Part shown: one piece after another, positions 62,068-64,000 of the stretch
How positions within the stretch are numbered: position 1 is the stretch's first letter
Layout: each line of letters begins with the position of its first letter
DNA from: CAJQQY01 sp045106765
GTDB taxonomy: Bacteria > Bacteroidota > Bacteroidia > Chitinophagales > Saprospiraceae
DNA: 64,000 bases
Reading direction: 5' to 3'
NCBI GenBank assembly: GCA_045106765.1
Contig: JBGCFD010000166.1
Location: 1 to 64,000, forward strand
Made by a program: the position numbers and the translations under genes
The notes under the pieces: model-generated
The model's input: the letters and a program-made list of their open reading frames with translations, nothing else
Databases searched by the model: none
Told to the model about the DNA's origin: nothing

Positions 62068-62529
62068 ATGAATAATAACGATGTCATTCGACGAGTCCGA
62101 TACACTTTTGATTTTAATGATGATAAAATGATAGAAATTTTTGCCTTGGCAGAAAAAGAAGTAACTCGTGCACAAATTAGTGAGTGGTTAAAAAAAGATG
62201 AAGATCCAGATTTCAAAGGAATTTACGATAAAGACTTGGCTACTTTTCTAAATGGATTTATCAATCTTCGAAGAGGAAAAAGAGAAGGCCCACAACCTAA
62301 ACCTGAAAAGACTTTAAATAATAATTTGATTTTGAGAAAATTAAAAATTGCATTGAATTTAAGAGATGATGAAATGGTGGAGATTTTTGACCTGGTGGAT
62401 ATGCGAATTAGTAAGCATGAGATTAATGCGTTTTTCCGAAAGCCGACGCAGAGTCAGTTTCGATTTTGTAAGGATCAGTTTTTAAGGAATTTTTTATATG
62501 GGATGCAAAAGAAATATCGTCCAACCTAA
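62068..62529 (+). CDS. DUF1456 family protein (YehS-like)
   Basis: A 153-aa protein made of two similar helical halves. Residues 1-70 start with N-N-N-D-V-I-R-R-V-R-Y-T-F and residues 83-150 start with N-N-N-L-I-L-R-K-L-K-I-A-L. Each half continues with D-D-x-M-I/V-E-I-F-x-L and a later L-x-x-F-L-x-G-F/M. This duplicated arrangement and length fit DUF1456/YehS. Function is unknown. It converges with the membrane-protein array that begins 4 bp later. Confidence 0.88.
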   Translation: MNNNDVIRRVRYTFDFNDDKMIEIFALAEKEVTRAQISEWLKKDEDPDFKGIYDKDLATFLNGFINLRRGKREGPQPKPEKTLNNNLILRKLKIALNLRDDEMVEIFDLVDMRISKHEINAFFRKPTQSQFRFCKDQFLRNFLYGMQKKYRPT

Positions 62530-62533
62530 TTTT

Positions 62534-62923
62534 TCAAAATCGAAAAGGATCTAAAAAACTAAATATGTAGTAAAAGATTATTATTCCCCACAGAAGGAAT
62601 AATAATAAATTTCCAAAACCTCCGACAATAATTTTCCATGTAAAGATTTCATTTTTCTTTTTACTTTTATAGGAATTTCGAATCCCAAAACAATTAAGAA
62701 CAAATCCAATCATTCCAAAAAACAAACTAGCTAAGAAAAACATTCCTCCCCAGCTAGAGGAAACAACATTAAAGTCAAGCAAGTTAGTTCTTTGTAATAA
62801 TTCAAAAATAATAGGTAAAATCGTATAAAAAATTATTGAATACCAAAACTGGTCGTAAGATTTTAATGCGAACTTTGGTGGTTCGATTTCTTTCTCCATC
62901 TCATCTAGGATATTGTTTTCCAT
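62534..62923 (-). CDS. Tandem small membrane protein, paralogue 1
   Basis: A 129-aa protein, last in a four-gene tandem array. It begins N-N-I-L-D-E-M-E with later P-P-K-F-A-L-K-S-Y, the array's shared opening. Three or four hydrophobic helices follow, with a cytoplasmic-looking S-Y-K-S-K-K-K loop and W-K-I-I-V-G-G-F-G-N-L-L-L-F-L. The family is not known to me. It lies 3 bp after the next paralogue's stop, so they form one operon. Confidence 0.75.
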   Translation of the reverse strand: MENNILDEMEKEIEPPKFALKSYDQFWYSIIFYTILPIIFELLQRTNLLDFNVVSSSWGGMFFLASLFFGMIGFVLNCFGIRNSYKSKKKNEIFTWKIIVGGFGNLLLFLLWGIIIFYYIFSFLDPFRF

Positions 62924-62926
62924 TTT

Positions 62927-63286
62927 TTAAATTAAAAATATTTCTAATAGAAGTGGAAGTATTATAGTAAAAAAGATAATTACAAAAATCAATATAAAAA
63001 GAGTGAGACCAATCTTTCCTATTTTTGTTTTCGTAGTGGACTTTTCATTGAACCTCTCTCCTTTAAGGCTATACCATATTCCTAAAAAAGGAAAAACTAA
63101 AATTCCAAAAACTAATAATGATTCAATCTGAAAATAGAGATTAAAAGAAAGGTTTTTCCCAAACAGAGGTAAACCTATGACCCTAGTCAAAAGACAGAGA
63201 GATGCTATTAAAAAATAACCATAAGCTCGCAATCCATACTTTGGATAATGATTAGATTCTATCTCATCTAAAACTTTATTGCTCAT
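62927..63286 (-). CDS. Tandem small membrane protein, paralogue 2
   Basis: A 119-aa protein that begins S-N-K-V-L-D-E-I-E with P-K-Y-G-L-R-A-Y-G-Y-F. It has four hydrophobic helices with a short basic loop (L-K-G-E-R-F-N-E-K-S) between the second and third, as in its neighbours. The third helix is less like the others (G-K-I-G-L-T-L-F). It lies 9 bp behind paralogue 3. Confidence 0.75.
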   Translation of the reverse strand: MSNKVLDEIESNHYPKYGLRAYGYFLIASLCLLTRVIGLPLFGKNLSFNLYFQIESLLVFGILVFPFLGIWYSLKGERFNEKSTTKTKIGKIGLTLFILIFVIIFFTIILPLLLEIFLI

Positions 63287-63295
63287 CTAGTTAAT

Positions 63296-63649
63296 TTAGC
63301 TCAAAAATTTGAAAAGAATAAAAAACCCCAAAAGGAAAAGTAAAAATAAAATTGGATTCCCAATGCTTCCCATAGTCTTTTTCCAATGAGTTCTTTCTTT
63401 GTTTTGTATACTTTTTTTAACATTAACCAATCCCAAAATACTGGAAATAAAAGCCGACAAAATTAATAGCGTAGGCAATACCAAAAAAGAAATCCCTCCT
63501 GTAAATCCAAATAAAGAACTGCCTAAAAATATTATATCACCCACAAAAATTAAAACAACTATGATAGCATACAAAAAATATTTGAAGGACTTTAAGCCGT
63601 ATTTTGGATAATTCCCCGTTTCTATTTCATCTAAAATATTATTTCCCAT
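63296..63649 (-). CDS. Tandem small membrane protein, paralogue 3
   Basis: A 117-aa protein that begins G-N-N-I-L-D-E-I-E with P-K-Y-G-L-K-S-F-K-Y-F. Four hydrophobic helices surround a basic loop (K-S-I-Q-N-K-E-R-T-H-W-K-K) and the G-S-I-G-N-P-I-L-F-L-L segment. It is the closest to the array consensus. It lies 9 bp behind the edge-cut paralogue 4. Confidence 0.75.
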   Translation of the reverse strand: MGNNILDEIETGNYPKYGLKSFKYFLYAIIVVLIFVGDIIFLGSSLFGFTGGISFLVLPTLLILSAFISSILGLVNVKKSIQNKERTHWKKTMGSIGNPILFLLFLLGFFILFKFLS

Positions 63650-63658
63650 TTTTATTTT

Positions 63659-64000
63659 TTAAAATAAATCAACAACATAAGAACCTACTATGATTAAATA
63701 TATCAAAATACCAAGCGCAGATGGAAGAAACAACAACATATTTCCAACTGCTCCAACATATTTTTTCCATGAAGACTTTTCTTGAAATCGTTCACTTTTT
63801 GAAGCGTTAATCATTCCAAATAAATTTAGAAAAAAAACTAGTATGCCTAAACCAATTCCAATGATTAAGTCTAGAATATCATTTCCTCCAAAATAATCGT
63901 ATGGAGGCATTTGATTATAGGCAATCAATAAGTAAACTAGAATGGAAAATAAAAATTGATTAAACGATTTATTCGCATAAACTGGGGGACCACCTATTTC
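63659..64000 (-). CDS. Tandem small membrane protein, paralogue 4 (cut by window edge)
   Basis: The reading frame is open through the end of the window: codons from 64000 down read E-I-G-G-P-P-V-Y-A-N-K-S-F-N-Q-F before the first listed start. This fits the D-E-I-E...P-K-Y-G-L-K-S-F-x-Y-F opening of its paralogues, so the true start lies beyond 64000. The visible part has helices like paralogue 3 and the loop S-K-S-E-R-F-Q-E-K-S-S-W-K-K followed by G-A-V-G-N-M-L-L-F-L. It is first in transcription order among the four visible genes. Confidence 0.75.
   Translation of the reverse strand, partial: EIGGPPVYANKSFNQFLFSILVYLLIAYNQMPPYDYFGGNDILDLIIGIGLGILVFFLNLFGMINASKSERFQEKSSWKKYVGAVGNMLLFLPSALGILIYLIIVGSYVVDLF

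Overview
The window looks like a low-G+C chromosome segment from a Bacteroidota bacterium, most likely Saprospiria-like. The reasons are type IX secretion (T9SS) C-terminal sorting domains of both type A and the gliding-associated type B, a PorP/SprF-family protein, long HYR/cohesin-like adhesins, a TonB receptor with a carboxypeptidase-regulatory-like N-domain, a LytTR regulator, and a promoter of the TTG/TAnnTTTG kind. This placement comes from gene content only. No rRNA, tRNA, CRISPR array, integrase or transposase was seen.

Left end (1-5.6 kb, minus strand): a five-gene unit encoding a coiled-coil protein, a membrane-anchored PspA/ESCRT-III-like coiled-coil protein, an ABC-importer binding protein fused to a peptidoglycan-binding OmpA domain, a permease and an ATPase. 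This is the best candidate for a poorly described system: an importer apparently tethered to the wall and paired with PspA-like proteins. Each of its three larger intergenic gaps holds a different dispersed hairpin repeat. 6-14 kb: VOC proteins, an arginyl/leucyl-transferase-like protein, a MocR regulator divergent from a GNAT-cupin-flavin-oxidase operon, and small membrane proteins. 14-22.5 kb: a PAS histidine kinase whose phospho-acceptor His is Tyr, then two divergent AAA+ genes (a duplicated CbbX-like protein and a Clp-like protein with a degenerate first ATPase domain).

22.6-31 kb is housekeeping: ferredoxin and IscX (Fe-S), KdsC (LPS Kdo), a UbiA prenyltransferase, Maf, an M28 peptidase lipoprotein, HemF, an ArsC/Spx-like protein, a nucleoside phosphorylase and a LytTR response regulator. 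31-54 kb is the surface block: a BNR/VPS10-like propeller protein, two giant secreted proteins (2049 and 1799 aa), PorP/SprF, an OmpA-SPOR protein, and two smaller type-A T9SS cargo proteins. 54-64 kb: a TonB receptor, a GH109-like glycosidase, RNase HI, lipoproteins, an alpha/beta hydrolase, an EcsC-TerB-like protein, a YehS/DUF1456 protein and a tandem array of four paralogous small membrane proteins, the last cut by the window edge.

A recurring theme is the density of dispersed intergenic palindromes: at least six sequence families, some repeated tens of kilobases apart. There is also a direct repeat of about 190-220 bp around 57-59.6 kb and an 18-base word found four times in the same orientation, three of them inside genes. 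Positions and residue numbers were counted by hand and may be off by a few. No database search was possible.
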